Positions 51,426 to 60,025 of a DNA stretch of 64,000 nt are shown piece by piece (position 1 is the stretch's first letter; each line of letters opens with the position of its first letter). A program made the position numbers and the translations under genes. The notes beneath the pieces are model-generated. The model saw only the letters and a list, made by a program, of their open reading frames with translations. It was not told where the DNA came from and searched no databases. The DNA comes from CALMBW01 sp963779645 (GTDB lineage: Bacteria; Actinomycetota; CADDZG01; WHSQ01), in assembly GCA_963779645.1 (NCBI GenBank), contig CAVZYX010000005.1, forward strand, positions 1,178,001 through 1,242,000, in the 5' to 3' direction.

Positions 51426-52640
51426 GTGACCGAGACAACCGACAGGCTCCGAAGCTATGCGCAGCTGACCGTGCACATCGGAGCCAACGTTCAGCCTGGT
51501 CAAGACGTCTACATCTGGTGCCAGCCGGAGCATGCTCCTCTCGCAAGAGCGGTCGTGGAAGCTGCTTACGAGGCCGGGGCCAACTATGCCGACATCAGGT
51601 ACTCGGATCCTCACTCGAAGCTCTACCGGTTGCGCCACGCGGCTAAAGAGACCCTCGAGTACGTCCCCGATCACTGGGACTTCTTCCTCAAAGAACTGAA
51701 CGACAAGGAAGGAGTCTTCATCCAACTAGCCGGCGATCCGCATCCGAACCTGCTTGCAGGTCAAGACCCGGAGCGCCTGACGTTGGCTAAATACCCAGTC
51801 ACGCCATGGCTCCTGGAGATGATCACCGGAGGCAAGGTCAACTGGACGATCGTCGCGGCCCCCAACGAAGGGTGGGCAACTGAGGTTTTCGGTGAGCCGG
51901 ACGTCGAACGCTTGTGGGACCTTGTGGCGGAAGCGACCCGATTGAACGAGCCGGATCCGGTCGCGGCATGGCGTGAGCATGTCGAGAGACTGGACGTTCG
52001 CGCCCAGCAGATGAACTCACGGGCTTTCGCCGGATTGCACTTCCGGGGGCCGGGGACCGACCTCCACGTCGGCCTCATCCCCGAAGCGAAGTGGACATCG
52101 GCGAGTTTCACCACTGATCGCGGGATCACTCACGTTCCCAACATGCCGACGGAAGAGGTCTTCACGACTCCCGACTACCGCAAGACGGAAGGCTATGTCC
52201 GCAGCACCATGCCGCTCCTGACGGAGGGCGCGAAGGTCGAGGGCCTCGAGCTCACTTTCGAGAAAGGCGTTTGCGTCAAGGTCGAGGCGGAAGAGAACGC
52301 TTCGACCATCCAAGCCCAGATGGATCGCGATGAGGGGGCCGCGCGGCTAGGCGAAGTCGCTCTCGTCGACGCCAGCTCTGCTGTTGGAAAGACCGGCGTC
52401 GTTTTCCATACCACCCTGTTCGATGAGAATGCCGCGTGCCATATCGCATGGGGCAAAGGGATCGAGCAGACCTTCGAAAAGCTCCCCGAGGATCACGCCG
52501 AACGAGCGGCCCTCGGCTACAACGACTCGGTCATGCACACCGACACGATGATCGGCGGCCCTCAGGTCGAGGTCGACGGCATCACTTCGGACGGAACTGC
52601 GGTACCGATCCTTCGCAACAACGTCTGGCAACTTGACTAA
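51426..52640 (+). CDS. M29-family metallo-aminopeptidase
   Basis: 404 residues from GTG 51426. Family text: YAQLTVHIGANVQPGQDVYI at the start, VPNMPTEEVFTTPDYRKTEG with metal-binding Glu, AACHIAWGKGIEQTF with the metal His, and the end NDSVMHTDTMIGGPQVEVDG (His and Asp ligands). M29 enzymes (aminopeptidase T/S) are cytoplasmic, cobalt- or zinc-dependent and broad in specificity. The length is normal and all metal ligands appear present. It is divergent from the giant secreted protein gene and followed by a GC-rich hairpin. Confidence 0.9.
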   Translation: MTETTDRLRSYAQLTVHIGANVQPGQDVYIWCQPEHAPLARAVVEAAYEAGANYADIRYSDPHSKLYRLRHAAKETLEYVPDHWDFFLKELNDKEGVFIQLAGDPHPNLLAGQDPERLTLAKYPVTPWLLEMITGGKVNWTIVAAPNEGWATEVFGEPDVERLWDLVAEATRLNEPDPVAAWREHVERLDVRAQQMNSRAFAGLHFRGPGTDLHVGLIPEAKWTSASFTTDRGITHVPNMPTEEVFTTPDYRKTEGYVRSTMPLLTEGAKVEGLELTFEKGVCVKVEAEENASTIQAQMDRDEGAARLGEVALVDASSAVGKTGVVFHTTLFDENAACHIAWGKGIEQTFEKLPEDHAERAALGYNDSVMHTDTMIGGPQVEVDGITSDGTAVPILRNNVWQLD

Positions 52641-52670
52641 GGCGCCGCCGCGAAGCGGCGGGGGGCGCCG
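52641..52670 (+). terminator. GC-rich hairpin after the aminopeptidase gene
   Basis: GGCGCCGCCGC, loop GAA, then GCGGC and GGCGCC with four or five unpaired G. It begins right after the stop codon. No T tract. Convergent position suits termination for both sides. Confidence 0.5.
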
Positions 52671-52692
52671 TGTCGATCCACTTGACTGAGGT

Positions 52693-53370
52693 TTAGACGC
52701 CGCCGGCGTGGAGGGTCTTCGCTGTGGGTGACGTGTCGACCGCATCCTTGGCTGGGAACGTTCCGAGGACGTGGTCCCCGAGCGGGTTCGTGACGCCGAA
52801 CCAGTAGTTCTCGTTCTTGAAGTGATGGAGGCGGTGCGCCCGCCAGATGTACTTGAAGAATCCGGTTTTCGGCTTGTACCTCGAGTGGATCAGGTAGTGA
52901 GTCCATTCGTAGGTGAGCAGGATAGCGAGTCCTGTCGACATCGCGGTCATGGCGAGATCGAGAGTCGGGAAGACGAGCAGGTACAGGATCGCGGTGGCCG
53001 GGACCGCTTTCGCGAGAACCGGTAGCGGGATGAAGATCCATTCGGGCTGCTTGGGGTCCGCGTGATGTTCCCGGTGTTTGCGAGCGACGAGTGGATCGAT
53101 CGTGCGTCCGAACACCTTCTTGGGTTTCCAATGAAGGATGAAGACATGGATCAACCACTCGCTGAAGGGCTGGCTCGCGAGAAGGCCAACGATGACCAAC
53201 CAATCGCCGGGTGTTACTCCTCCGAGTCCGATGCGGATCACAAGAGCAACCACGAGAAGCGGAGTGATGATGCGCGGTGTGATCTGCCGGGCGAAGAAGC
53301 GGATCTCGTCGCTGAGCGAGGTGGCCGACACTCTCTCGCGTACCGGTGTTTCTTCGACGGTAAGGCTCAT
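52693..53370 (-). CDS. Sterol desaturase / fatty acid hydroxylase family membrane protein
   Basis: 225 residues with four or so hydrophobic segments (IITPLLVVALVIRIGLGG, WLVIVGLLASQPFSEWLI, AVPATAILYLLVFPTL, AMTAMSTGLAILLTYEW). The di-iron histidine clusters are complete: HVFILH, RKHREHHADP, THYLIHS and HRLHHFKNENYWFG. Members hydroxylate or desaturate lipids such as fatty acids, sterols or carotenoids with O2. Its ATG overlaps the TGA of the upstream FadR-like regulator gene, so both form an operon that starts at the operator near 54131. This suggests control by a fatty acid or acyl-CoA. Confidence 0.9.
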   Translation of the reverse strand: MSLTVEETPVRERVSATSLSDEIRFFARQITPRIITPLLVVALVIRIGLGGVTPGDWLVIVGLLASQPFSEWLIHVFILHWKPKKVFGRTIDPLVARKHREHHADPKQPEWIFIPLPVLAKAVPATAILYLLVFPTLDLAMTAMSTGLAILLTYEWTHYLIHSRYKPKTGFFKYIWRAHRLHHFKNENYWFGVTNPLGDHVLGTFPAKDAVDTSPTAKTLHAGGV

Positions 53371-54095
53371 CGTGCTTTCCTATCTACCGAAGCGAACAGT
53401 TCTTGCATCGCAGCCGCGCCTTTGGAGAGCAGTCGTCGGGCGGCACTTTCAGCAACGGATGCGTTTCCTTTCTTGATCGCCCGCACGATCGTTATGTGTT
53501 CGGCGTTATCCGAAAGTTCGTCCGCAAGGATCGGACTGAGGGTTTCCGCGAGTGGTTCGTAGGTCGCGCGCAGACTGTTGAAGGCCAGTCGATAGGCGAC
53601 GTTGTCGGCGGCGTCCACGAGGATGTCCCAGAATCCCAGGTCCAACTCGGCGAGGACCTTCAAGTCTTGCGTGCCTGCCATCTCTTGTACGACTCGCGCG
53701 AGGCCAACGTGGTGCGTTTCTAACGCTCTGTTTGCTGCGAGTCGCGCAACATCCGCACCGATGCTCAGGCGCATCTCGAGGATCGACCGCGCCACGGCGA
53801 CGTCGGCTTCACCGTTGGGATCGAACAGAAGCCGCGCTAGCAGGTCGAGGCTCGCGCTGTGTCTGTAGTCGAGGACCCGCGTGGACTCGCCCTGGCTGAT
53901 CTTGATGAGCCCGGCCTGAGCCAGGCGTTGCAGAGCCTCGCGGACGGCCTGACGGTTCACGTCGAGCGTCTGCGTCAGAGACCGCTCGGGCGGAAGGGGA
54001 TCGCCGGGGCTAAGTCGACCGGTCAGGACCTCGGCAAGGAGTTGTTCGTAGACCTGGTCGGAAGCCGACCGCTTGGTGACGGGTGCCAGAGCCAT
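53367..54095 (-). CDS. FadR-subfamily GntR transcriptional regulator
   Basis: 242 residues from ATG 54095. The winged-helix domain (residues about 8-75) has SDQVYEQLLAEVLTGRLSPG and RQAVREALQRLAQAGLIKIS. The C-terminal helical FCD-type domain (about 90-240) contains metal or ligand residues typical of FadR-like regulators: the Asp in ILVDAADNVAYRLAF and His in DNAEHITIVRAI. Such proteins bind acyl-CoA or small acids and repress operons with TGGTC-N-GACCA sites, one of which lies 36 bp upstream of this gene. It is co-translated with the lipid hydroxylase gene (ATGA overlap), so it probably controls that enzyme and itself. Confidence 0.85.
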   Translation of the reverse strand: MALAPVTKRSASDQVYEQLLAEVLTGRLSPGDPLPPERSLTQTLDVNRQAVREALQRLAQAGLIKISQGESTRVLDYRHSASLDLLARLLFDPNGEADVAVARSILEMRLSIGADVARLAANRALETHHVGLARVVQEMAGTQDLKVLAELDLGFWDILVDAADNVAYRLAFNSLRATYEPLAETLSPILADELSDNAEHITIVRAIKKGNASVAESAARRLLSKGAAAMQELFASVDRKAR

Positions 54096-54120
54096 GTGGC
54101 CAGGATGCCACGTGTGGCTC

Positions 54121-54143
54121 AACTGGTCAACTGGTCAGACCAG
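54121..54143 (-). promoter_or_regulatory. FadR/GntR-type operator
   Basis: The palindrome CTGGTCAGACCAG (54131-54143) equals the FadR-type half-site pair TGGTC-N-GACCA. A direct repeat AACTGGTC, AACTGGTC (54121-54136) places a second half-site next to it. It lies between the GGDEF gene end and the regulator start, so it should be the regulator's own operator. Confidence 0.75.
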
Positions 54144-54148
54144 CAGGA

Positions 54149-54961
54149 TCAGAGCTCCAACTCGCCCTTGGTGATCTTGATCGAGAGGTCGGGCTTCATG
54201 CCTGTCGGATCCCTCACTACTTCGTGCATGTTGGGCGCGTACTTGGTGTAACCGAATTCGCTCTGCTTCGCCTTGTGCATGGCGACCGTGGAGTTGTGAA
54301 GAAGTTCCTCGGCACTCGAAAGACCGGTCGATGAGATCGCTATCCCGACGCTTGCGGCCGAGAGGACAGCTCCTCCATCGATCTGGAACGGTTTAGTCAT
54401 CGCAGCGATGATCCGCTCGGCGACCATCTCAGCATCCTCTGGGAAGTGCATCTCTTCGATAAGAACGCCGAACTCGTCTCCACCCAAACGGGCCGCTGTG
54501 TCGGCTGTCCGGAGACAACTCAGCAAGCGACCGGCGACCGCCTTGACGAATTCGTCACCAGCCGGATCTCCCAGGCCGTCGTTGACCGTCTTGAGATCCT
54601 CGATATCTACAAGCAGAACCGCGATCGAGCGATCGGGATCGAGCGATCGACGCGAAAGTGAGTGTGAGATGCGATCGAGGAAGAGGGCACGGGTGGCGAG
54701 GCCTGTGGGTTCGTCGCGAAACGCCCGAAGGGTGAGGCGGCGTTCCTCCTTCTCTTGGATCCGGGGGAGGTAGGCCATCCATCTGAGGACCATCAGAAAC
54801 AGCCCCAAGGCGAGAGCTGCGATCAGACCGAGCGCGATGAATACCCACCCCGTGATGTGGGGCGGCATCGAGAAGTACACGACGATGTAGGCGATTAAGA
54901 GACCCGTCCACGCTCGCGCAAGCGAAGCAAGGGCGCGTCGTCCTTGGTCGACTCTTTCCAT
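54149..54961 (-). CDS. Membrane-bound diguanylate cyclase (GGDEF domain)
   Basis: 270 residues. Two N-terminal hydrophobic helices (LLIAYIVVYFSMPP and GWVFIALGLIAALALGLFLMVL), a short linker helix, then a GGDEF domain (about 85-245): FRDEPTGLATRALFLDRISH, LLVDIEDLKTVNDGLGDPAG and the intact active-site loop RLGGDEFGVLIEE. The protein should make cyclic di-GMP. No RxxD inhibitory site is obvious before the loop (CLRTADTAARLGG). It ends 5 bp before the FadR operator, and may be a separate unit from the regulator gene downstream. Confidence 0.9.
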   Translation of the reverse strand: MERVDQGRRALASLARAWTGLLIAYIVVYFSMPPHITGWVFIALGLIAALALGLFLMVLRWMAYLPRIQEKEERRLTLRAFRDEPTGLATRALFLDRISHSLSRRSLDPDRSIAVLLVDIEDLKTVNDGLGDPAGDEFVKAVAGRLLSCLRTADTAARLGGDEFGVLIEEMHFPEDAEMVAERIIAAMTKPFQIDGGAVLSAASVGIAISSTGLSSAEELLHNSTVAMHKAKQSEFGYTKYAPNMHEVVRDPTGMKPDLSIKITKGELEL

Positions 54962-55082
54962 TACCTAGGTATCGGCAGGCGCGTCGGGAGGTTGACTCTG
55001 TTACCCGGGCAATCGGGACGTTCCGGCTGCCGTCACATGGGTGGGTGAGGCGATAGGGGCCCGGCCCCCTTAACCTGCCCCG

Positions 55083-56366
55083 ATGTCCGATCTTTCTGAG
55101 CCGACCGAGACCGAAGAGCGGGTTACGGCTCGCAGCATCTTTCGAGATCCGGTTATCCGCACGGTCGTCATCGTGCAGTTCGTCTACATGCTCGGGCTGG
55201 GGGTGGTCTTTCCCTATCTGACTCTCTACGCACGGTCCTTCGATGTCTCGTTCGCCGTTGCAGGCATCCTTGGATCGGCGTTCGGTCTGAGCCGGTTGTG
55301 CGCCGATCTCGTTGCCGGGCCGATCGTCGACAAGCGCGGGGAGCGACCCGTTGCGCTGTTCGGGATGGGGCTGCTGTCGGTGTGCGCATTGCTTACGGGC
55401 ATCGCGCCGAATTATCCGATGGCCGTCGTGTTCTGGTCGCTTGGAGGTATCGGCTCGGCCGTAACGTTCGCAGCTCAGTACAGCTACATCCTCAAGTCGG
55501 TTCCGAAGCAGTACATGGCGCGAACGTTGGGCGTTTTCTATGGGGCGTTCAACAGTGGAGTGATCGCGGGCGGAATCATCGGTGGGATCGCAGCGGATCG
55601 CTTCGGTTTACGCATGCCCTTCTTTATCTATTCGGGCGTTCTCGCCATCGCATACGTAATGTACGTGAGACTCGTTCCGGATCGACCCGGCAAGGTCACG
55701 CCTCCGCCGCTCAATACCGAAGAAGTTCTTCTCGAACGGGAAGGATCGCTCTTCCGTAGGAGCACCAGCGGCATCCGTGGGTTGTTCAAGCTCCCAGGTT
55801 TCTTCATGGCGGTCGCACTCAACTTCTGCTACCTATGGATGATCGCCGCGATACTCGACACCTTGCTGCCGCTCTTCGCGGACGAGCGGCTTCATCTGTC
55901 CGAAGGAACCCTTGGGCTGGTCTTCGCGGTAGCGGTCGCTGCAGAGTTCACGATCCTTTATCCGGCAGGTTCATGGTCGGATCGTTTCGGTCGTAAACCG
56001 GTGCTGATCCCTGGGCTGATCGGGCTCATCATCGTGTCCGTCGCTATCGGATGGGCAACGGGACTCGCGTCGCTGCTTGTCGTCATAGCGGTGCACGGCG
56101 TTGCATCCGGCCTCGCCGGGGTTCCACCTGCAGCGGTGCTTTCGGATGTGGTCCCACAGGAGAAGTCGGGGACCGGTGTCGGTGTGTTCCGGTTCGCTGG
56201 TGACCTGGCGTTCTTCCTGGCGCCGGGACTAGCGGGACTTCTCGCCGAGGCCTTCGGTTTCAAGTCGGCGTTCGCCTTGTCGACGATCCCGATGATCATC
56301 GTTCTAGTGATCGTGTTGATGACGCCGGAGACACTGCGGCGGCCTGAAACTAACGAGGAGCGATGA
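55083..56366 (+). CDS. Major facilitator superfamily transporter
   Basis: 427 residues with about twelve membrane helices in two halves split by a loop near residues 200-235. The motif A-like loop between helices 2 and 3 reads GPIVDKRGERPV, and the second half has SDRFGRKPVLIPG. These are the standard MFS cytoplasmic loops. The substrate is unknown; drug or sugar efflux is plausible. The 3' end overlaps the convergent thioesterase gene by 17 bp. A short upstream region rich in GGGGCCC contains nothing else clear. Confidence 0.85.
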   Translation: MSDLSEPTETEERVTARSIFRDPVIRTVVIVQFVYMLGLGVVFPYLTLYARSFDVSFAVAGILGSAFGLSRLCADLVAGPIVDKRGERPVALFGMGLLSVCALLTGIAPNYPMAVVFWSLGGIGSAVTFAAQYSYILKSVPKQYMARTLGVFYGAFNSGVIAGGIIGGIAADRFGLRMPFFIYSGVLAIAYVMYVRLVPDRPGKVTPPPLNTEEVLLEREGSLFRRSTSGIRGLFKLPGFFMAVALNFCYLWMIAAILDTLLPLFADERLHLSEGTLGLVFAVAVAAEFTILYPAGSWSDRFGRKPVLIPGLIGLIIVSVAIGWATGLASLLVVIAVHGVASGLAGVPPAAVLSDVVPQEKSGTGVGVFRFAGDLAFFLAPGLAGLLAEAFGFKSAFALSTIPMIIVLVIVLMTPETLRRPETNEER

Positions 56367-57123
56367 ACAGGCTCTGAGAGCTTGCGCCGATGTTGCCGCG
56401 CTCGTCAAAGATGGTCGAGCGAGCGAGGCCTACACCCGATGTGTCGAGGATCGTTGCGGCATCCAATCCCACCCACTCGCCTTCGGGGTAGCGGTTGAGG
56501 TTCACAACGAGGTCGACATTCACGAATAGCCAGCTCTGGAAGTCCAGTGCTGCCGAGATCCCGCTCGCGCTATCGACTGCAGCGAGCACGCGCGTCAGAG
56601 GAGAGCTCTCCTCCCCTTGGATGAGGGGATGACGCATGCGCAGCCACGCCGAAGCCGGCCCCGGCGAGAGGAACTCGCCGTCGAGGAAGCGCCATTCCAT
56701 CGAGGTTAGGTAGTTGGGGTCGCTTGGCGGCATGAAGGTTGGTTTGGCGAGCGCTTTCTCGGGTGGATCCCTAAGGACGGGGGGATCGACGGGCAACTTG
56801 ATATCGGCGACGACGATCCGCCACGCCGCGGCCCTCATGATCGGCGTCCCATCGGCGACCAGTGTGGCTTCGACGAGATCGACCCGCTTGCCCGGCCGAA
56901 CGACCTGAACATCGATGTCGAACGTCGCGAGTGGAACCGGCTTGAAGAAGTCGAAAGAGACTCTCGTGACCTTCTTCGCTGTCTCGCTGGGAGCTCGCTC
57001 GATGAAGCGTCCGAGCAGAGCGCAAGGGGGTCCACCGTGCAACGTTTCCGGTCCCCATGGTCCGATCGCGTAATCGGTCGCTCTGAAGCGTTGCTCGTCG
57101 AGCTGCTCGAAGAAGCTGGGCAT
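56350..57123 (-). CDS. Acyl-CoA thioesterase-like protein (double hotdog)
   Basis: 257 residues from ATG 57123 (MPSFFEQLDEQRF). It has two hotdog-like repeats: the first with LHGGPPCALLGRFIER (helix) and TRVSFDFFKPVPL (strand), the second with RVLAAVDSASGISAALDFQSW and LFVNVDLVVNLNRYP. This is the TesB/thioesterase-family pattern (PF13622). Substrates are usually acyl-CoAs. The last residues overlap the convergent MFS gene. It follows CsaA by 2 bp and probably shares its transcript. Confidence 0.75.
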   Translation of the reverse strand: MPSFFEQLDEQRFRATDYAIGPWGPETLHGGPPCALLGRFIERAPSETAKKVTRVSFDFFKPVPLATFDIDVQVVRPGKRVDLVEATLVADGTPIMRAAAWRIVVADIKLPVDPPVLRDPPEKALAKPTFMPPSDPNYLTSMEWRFLDGEFLSPGPASAWLRMRHPLIQGEESSPLTRVLAAVDSASGISAALDFQSWLFVNVDLVVNLNRYPEGEWVGLDAATILDTSGVGLARSTIFDERGNIGASSQSLFIAPR

Positions 57124-57125
57124 GA

Positions 57126-57521
57126 CTAGGCGATCGGCGCGCCGGGTTCGACGCCATCTTCGAGTTGCAACAGACGAACAGTGCCGTCTGGGTCGAGCGC
57201 TCCAAGGATCAAGAACTCGCTCGTGAACCCCGCGATCTTCTTCTTTCCGAGGTTGACCGCACCGACGACCAGCCTGCCTAGTAGCTCTTCTTCGGTGTAG
57301 TTGCGGATCTGCGCGCTGCTTCTCAAGGTCCCGATCACGGGGCCGAAGTCGACCGAGATCTTCCACGCGGGTTTGCGAGCCTCGGGAAAGTCCTCGACCT
57401 CGGTCACGCGGCCGACCCGTAGGTCGACGGCGAAGAAACCCTCGGCGCCGATATCTGCTTTGTGTTCCAGCCGCTCGGGCGCATAGGGCAGGGCTGCTGG
57501 ATCGATCTCGTGTTGTCCCAT
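57126..57521 (-). CDS. csaA: CsaA-like tRNA-binding domain protein
   Basis: 131 residues: a tRNA-binding OB-fold with FAVDLRVGRVTEVEDFPEAR, ISVDFGPVIGTLRSSAQIRN and LVVGAVNLGKKKIAGFTSEF. This arrangement is that of CsaA and the C-terminal extension of methionyl-tRNA synthetase. CsaA in Bacillus is described as a chaperone-like export factor, although RNA binding is a property of the fold. The whole protein is just this domain plus a short N-terminal tail. It is divergent from mutM by 27 bp. Confidence 0.85.
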   Translation of the reverse strand: MGQHEIDPAALPYAPERLEHKADIGAEGFFAVDLRVGRVTEVEDFPEARKPAWKISVDFGPVIGTLRSSAQIRNYTEEELLGRLVVGAVNLGKKKIAGFTSEFLILGALDPDGTVRLLQLEDGVEPGAPIA

Positions 57522-57548
57522 GTTTACGACCTTAACTAGGCTTGGGGG

Positions 57549-58352
57549 ATGCCCGAGCTACCCGAGGTCGAGTCAGTTCGTCGTCAGCTGGACCCTGAAC
57601 TGAGCGGTCGACGCATCGAAGAGGTGTGGACGGACCCCATCCCCGCTATGCCTCGGCAGTTCTTCGATGCCGAACGCGCCACCGGTCGAACGATCGACCG
57701 AGTAGATCGCCGCGGCAAATTCCTGATCGTTCCGCTCGATGACGGGCTCGAGATGATCATGCATCTCGGGATGACCGGCGCCTTCCGTTTCGATGTCGAC
57801 GATGCTTACGTGCGTGCGCGGCTCTACCTGGACGACGGAAGGGTGCTCACGTTCCGCGATGTACGGAGGTTCGGTCGTCTCGTCGTCGTCGACAAGGGCG
57901 ATTACTCAGAGCTACCGACGCTGCGGATGTTGGGACCCGAGCCACTCTCCGATGATTTCGATCCCGATGTGTTCGCTGCCGTTCTCGCCAAGACCGACTC
58001 TCAGATAAAGCCTTACCTCCTATCGCAGAGACCGGTAGCGGGGGTTGGAAACATCTACGCCGACGAGGCCCTGTGGATCGCTCGCATCCACCCGAAGTCT
58101 CGTCACGTGGGTCGTGCGCGTGCTCATGCTCTCCATGCCGCGATCCGTGACGTGCTTGCTGGAGCGATCGAACGCGAAGGAACGACCTTCCGCGACTACC
58201 GGATGGTCAACGGGGAGTCGGGCCGCAACGCGACGTTCCTGGTCGCGTACGGCCAGGTCGGCCGGCCATGTCCTCGATGCGCTACGCCGATGCGAAAGAT
58301 AGTTCTCGGGGGCCGCGGCACCACGTATTGCCCGAAGTGCCAGCGGCCCTGA
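57549..58352 (+). CDS. mutM: Formamidopyrimidine-DNA glycosylase (MutM/Fpg)
   Basis: 267 residues starting MPELPEVESVRRQLDPELSG: after Met removal Pro1 is the nucleophile and Glu2 the acid. The beta-sandwich Lys is in DRRGKFLIVPLDDG, the helix-two-turn-helix in PVAGVGNIYADEALWIARIH, and the C-terminal zinc finger has CPRC and CPKC (residues about 241-264). It removes 8-oxoguanine and nicks the abasic site. All key parts are present. The gene stop is 5 bp from the convergent DUF4389 gene stop. Confidence 0.95.
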   Translation: MPELPEVESVRRQLDPELSGRRIEEVWTDPIPAMPRQFFDAERATGRTIDRVDRRGKFLIVPLDDGLEMIMHLGMTGAFRFDVDDAYVRARLYLDDGRVLTFRDVRRFGRLVVVDKGDYSELPTLRMLGPEPLSDDFDPDVFAAVLAKTDSQIKPYLLSQRPVAGVGNIYADEALWIARIHPKSRHVGRARAHALHAAIRDVLAGAIEREGTTFRDYRMVNGESGRNATFLVAYGQVGRPCPRCATPMRKIVLGGRGTTYCPKCQRP

Positions 58353-58357
58353 TGGAC

Positions 58358-58975
58358 TCAGTCCAGCGAGAACGGTGGGTACTCATCCCGCATCAGGTAG
58401 AGGTAGCCACCGAATCTCATGCTCCAGCGAGCGACTCCCACCATGTAGTTCCGCAATCCGGCCGGGTACTTACCGGTGAACAGGATCGCGAAGAACGACA
58501 AGACCCAGACGAACAGTCCGCCAACGATCAGCAGGCACAACACGATGAGGTGGGGGATGGCCAGGATCCACTTCACGAGTGGTAGCCACCGATTCAACTC
58601 CTCTGGGTAATCAACCGAGACCTTGGCCGGATCTGTGCCTGGATCCTCGAGCTCTGTGGGGAACTCGAAAGGTGGGTAGGACTCGCGGATGAAGAGGATG
58701 AAGCTGTAGGCCCTCCACTGATAGCGCATGCACATGACGCTGACATTGAAGAGGCCGGGTGGGTACTTCTTCGTGAAAAGGATGGCGAAGAAGGCGATCA
58801 GCGTGCACACCCCCTGAAGGAACTGGAGTGCCTCCATGATGATTAAGTGCGGTATCGCCATGATGCCGTGCACGAAGACACGCCATCGTGCGATCTCGTA
58901 AGGTCCATCGAACTCGACCCGGACAGGGTAGGTGCCGGTCGCGCTCGCGGTTACTGCGGATGTTTCGGGATCCAC
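58358..58975 (-). CDS. DUF4389 membrane protein with two internal repeats
   Basis: 205 residues from GTG 58975. Two similar units each have an amphipathic start (RWRVFVHGIMAIPHLIIM; NRWLPLVKWILAIPHLIVLC), a hydrophobic helix (CTLIAFFAILFTKKYPPGLF; VWVLSFFAILFTGKYPAGLR) and an aromatic end (YSFILFIRESYPPF; YLYLMRDEYPPF). This is the DUF4389 domain duplicated. These proteins are common in actinobacteria and unassigned. The repeat organisation suggests a pseudo-symmetric membrane fold. Confidence 0.85.
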   Translation of the reverse strand: MDPETSAVTASATGTYPVRVEFDGPYEIARWRVFVHGIMAIPHLIIMEALQFLQGVCTLIAFFAILFTKKYPPGLFNVSVMCMRYQWRAYSFILFIRESYPPFEFPTELEDPGTDPAKVSVDYPEELNRWLPLVKWILAIPHLIVLCLLIVGGLFVWVLSFFAILFTGKYPAGLRNYMVGVARWSMRFGGYLYLMRDEYPPFSLD

Positions 58976-59120
58976 TTCTCGCTCCTTATGTAGTCCGCCC
59001 CTAGCTGGTTCGATGCTAGGAGTCTGGGTGGGTCAACTACAAGGGCTTCCGACGTATTGCCTCTGGTCGCCGCGAGCAACTAGGACTAGATTGATGGGCG
59101 GAGCAAAGGAGGGAGGTCAG

Positions 59121-59402
59121 ATGGGTTTCCTTGACGACGTCAAGAAGGCAGCCAAGACCGCCGGTGAAGGTGCGAAGAAAGCCGCGACCCAAGGAAAAGA
59201 GAAGGTCGAGGAGATGCAGGTGAAGCGTCAGATGGACGACGCTGCCAAGCGACTCGGATATCTGTATCACCGCGAGCGCACCGAGAACGTGCATGCAGGA
59301 GCCGACGCCGACCAACTGATCAGTGAGATCACAAAGCTAAAAGCCGATCTCGAGGACGACGGAGCAGCCGGGGACTCGGATGCGGGCGAGCCCAGCGCCT
59401 GA
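59121..59402 (+). CDS. Small helical protein (MgtC/YtxH-like coiled coil), function unknown
   Basis: 93 residues from ATG 59121; AGGGAGG at 59109-59115 is an excellent ribosome site. MGFLDDVKKAAKTAGEGAKK and a Lys/Glu/Gln-rich helix suggest a membrane-surface or coiled-coil protein. The middle part DDAAKRLGYLYHRERTENVH may be a second helix, and the tail is acidic and disordered. No enzyme motif is seen. A clear hairpin terminator follows the stop. Confidence 0.65.
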   Translation: MGFLDDVKKAAKTAGEGAKKAATQGKEKVEEMQVKRQMDDAAKRLGYLYHRERTENVHAGADADQLISEITKLKADLEDDGAAGDSDAGEPSA

Positions 59403-59419
59403 GCGTTCCGCAAACTGAA

Positions 59420-59450
59420 ACGGCCCCCGCACTGCGGGGGCCGTTCTTAT
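59420..59450. terminator. Hairpin terminator between convergent genes
   Basis: Stem ACGGCCCCCGC (59420-59430), loop ACT, arm GCGGGGGCCGT, followed by TCTTAT. It lies 17 bp after the small helical protein gene and 15 bp before the end of the convergent LysM gene, so it can serve both. Confidence 0.75.
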
Positions 59451-59464
59451 TGACGGGGGGGTTT

Positions 59465-60025
59465 CTACTCTGGGATCTCGTCCGGGATGAAGATGACCTG
59501 GCCGACGGATAGTGCGGTTGGGTCCGCGATCTCGTTGAACTCCGCGAGGTAGTCGTCCAACGAGGCGTCGTTGTAGAACTTCTCGGCGATGATCGACAGG
59601 GTGTCTCCGGACTTCACGGTGTAGTTCTGTCCGGCAGGCTGCTCGGTCGTAGTGGCCGGTTCTGCCGCCTCGCCTTCGGCGACGGGAGCGGCAGCGGCGG
59701 ACTCGAGTTCGGCTACCTGCGTCTGCAGCGCTGCGATGTCGGCTCGCAAGGAATCGTTCTCGGTCGTGAGCGCCTCGACGTTGTCATTCGCTGCGGCGAG
59801 TTCGGAGGCGGGGATCCCGGCCTCGCCCCCTCCGGTCATGCGCCCCAAGAGGAACGCGAGAAGGAGCATTCCACCGAGAACCGCGACGCGGCCCCAGATG
59901 ATGTTCATCGGTGCAGAGCGCGCGCTCTCACCTTCGTAGTCCCAGTCGTAATCCTCTGGAGCGTCGAACGAAGATGTCGGTTCGTAAGGCTCCAGCGGTT
60001 CCGTGAGGGGATTCGGTCTAGCCAT
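59465..60025 (-). CDS. LysM-domain membrane protein
   Basis: 186 residues from ATG 60025, with GGAGG before it. A short acidic cytoplasmic part (residues 1-40) leads to one transmembrane helix (about 43-65, GRVAVLGGMLLLAFLLGRM), then a coiled coil (ALTTENDSLRADIAALQTQV), an Ala/Thr/Glu-rich linker and a C-terminal LysM domain (YTVKSGDTLSIIAEKFYND ending in VGQVIFIP). LysM binds N-acetylglucosamine sugars of peptidoglycan, so the protein likely anchors the membrane to the wall. No catalytic domain is attached. The 5' region up to 60300 has hairpins. Confidence 0.85.
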   Translation of the reverse strand: MARPNPLTEPLEPYEPTSSFDAPEDYDWDYEGESARSAPMNIIWGRVAVLGGMLLLAFLLGRMTGGGEAGIPASELAAANDNVEALTTENDSLRADIAALQTQVAELESAAAAPVAEGEAAEPATTTEQPAGQNYTVKSGDTLSIIAEKFYNDASLDDYLAEFNEIADPTALSVGQVIFIPDEIPE

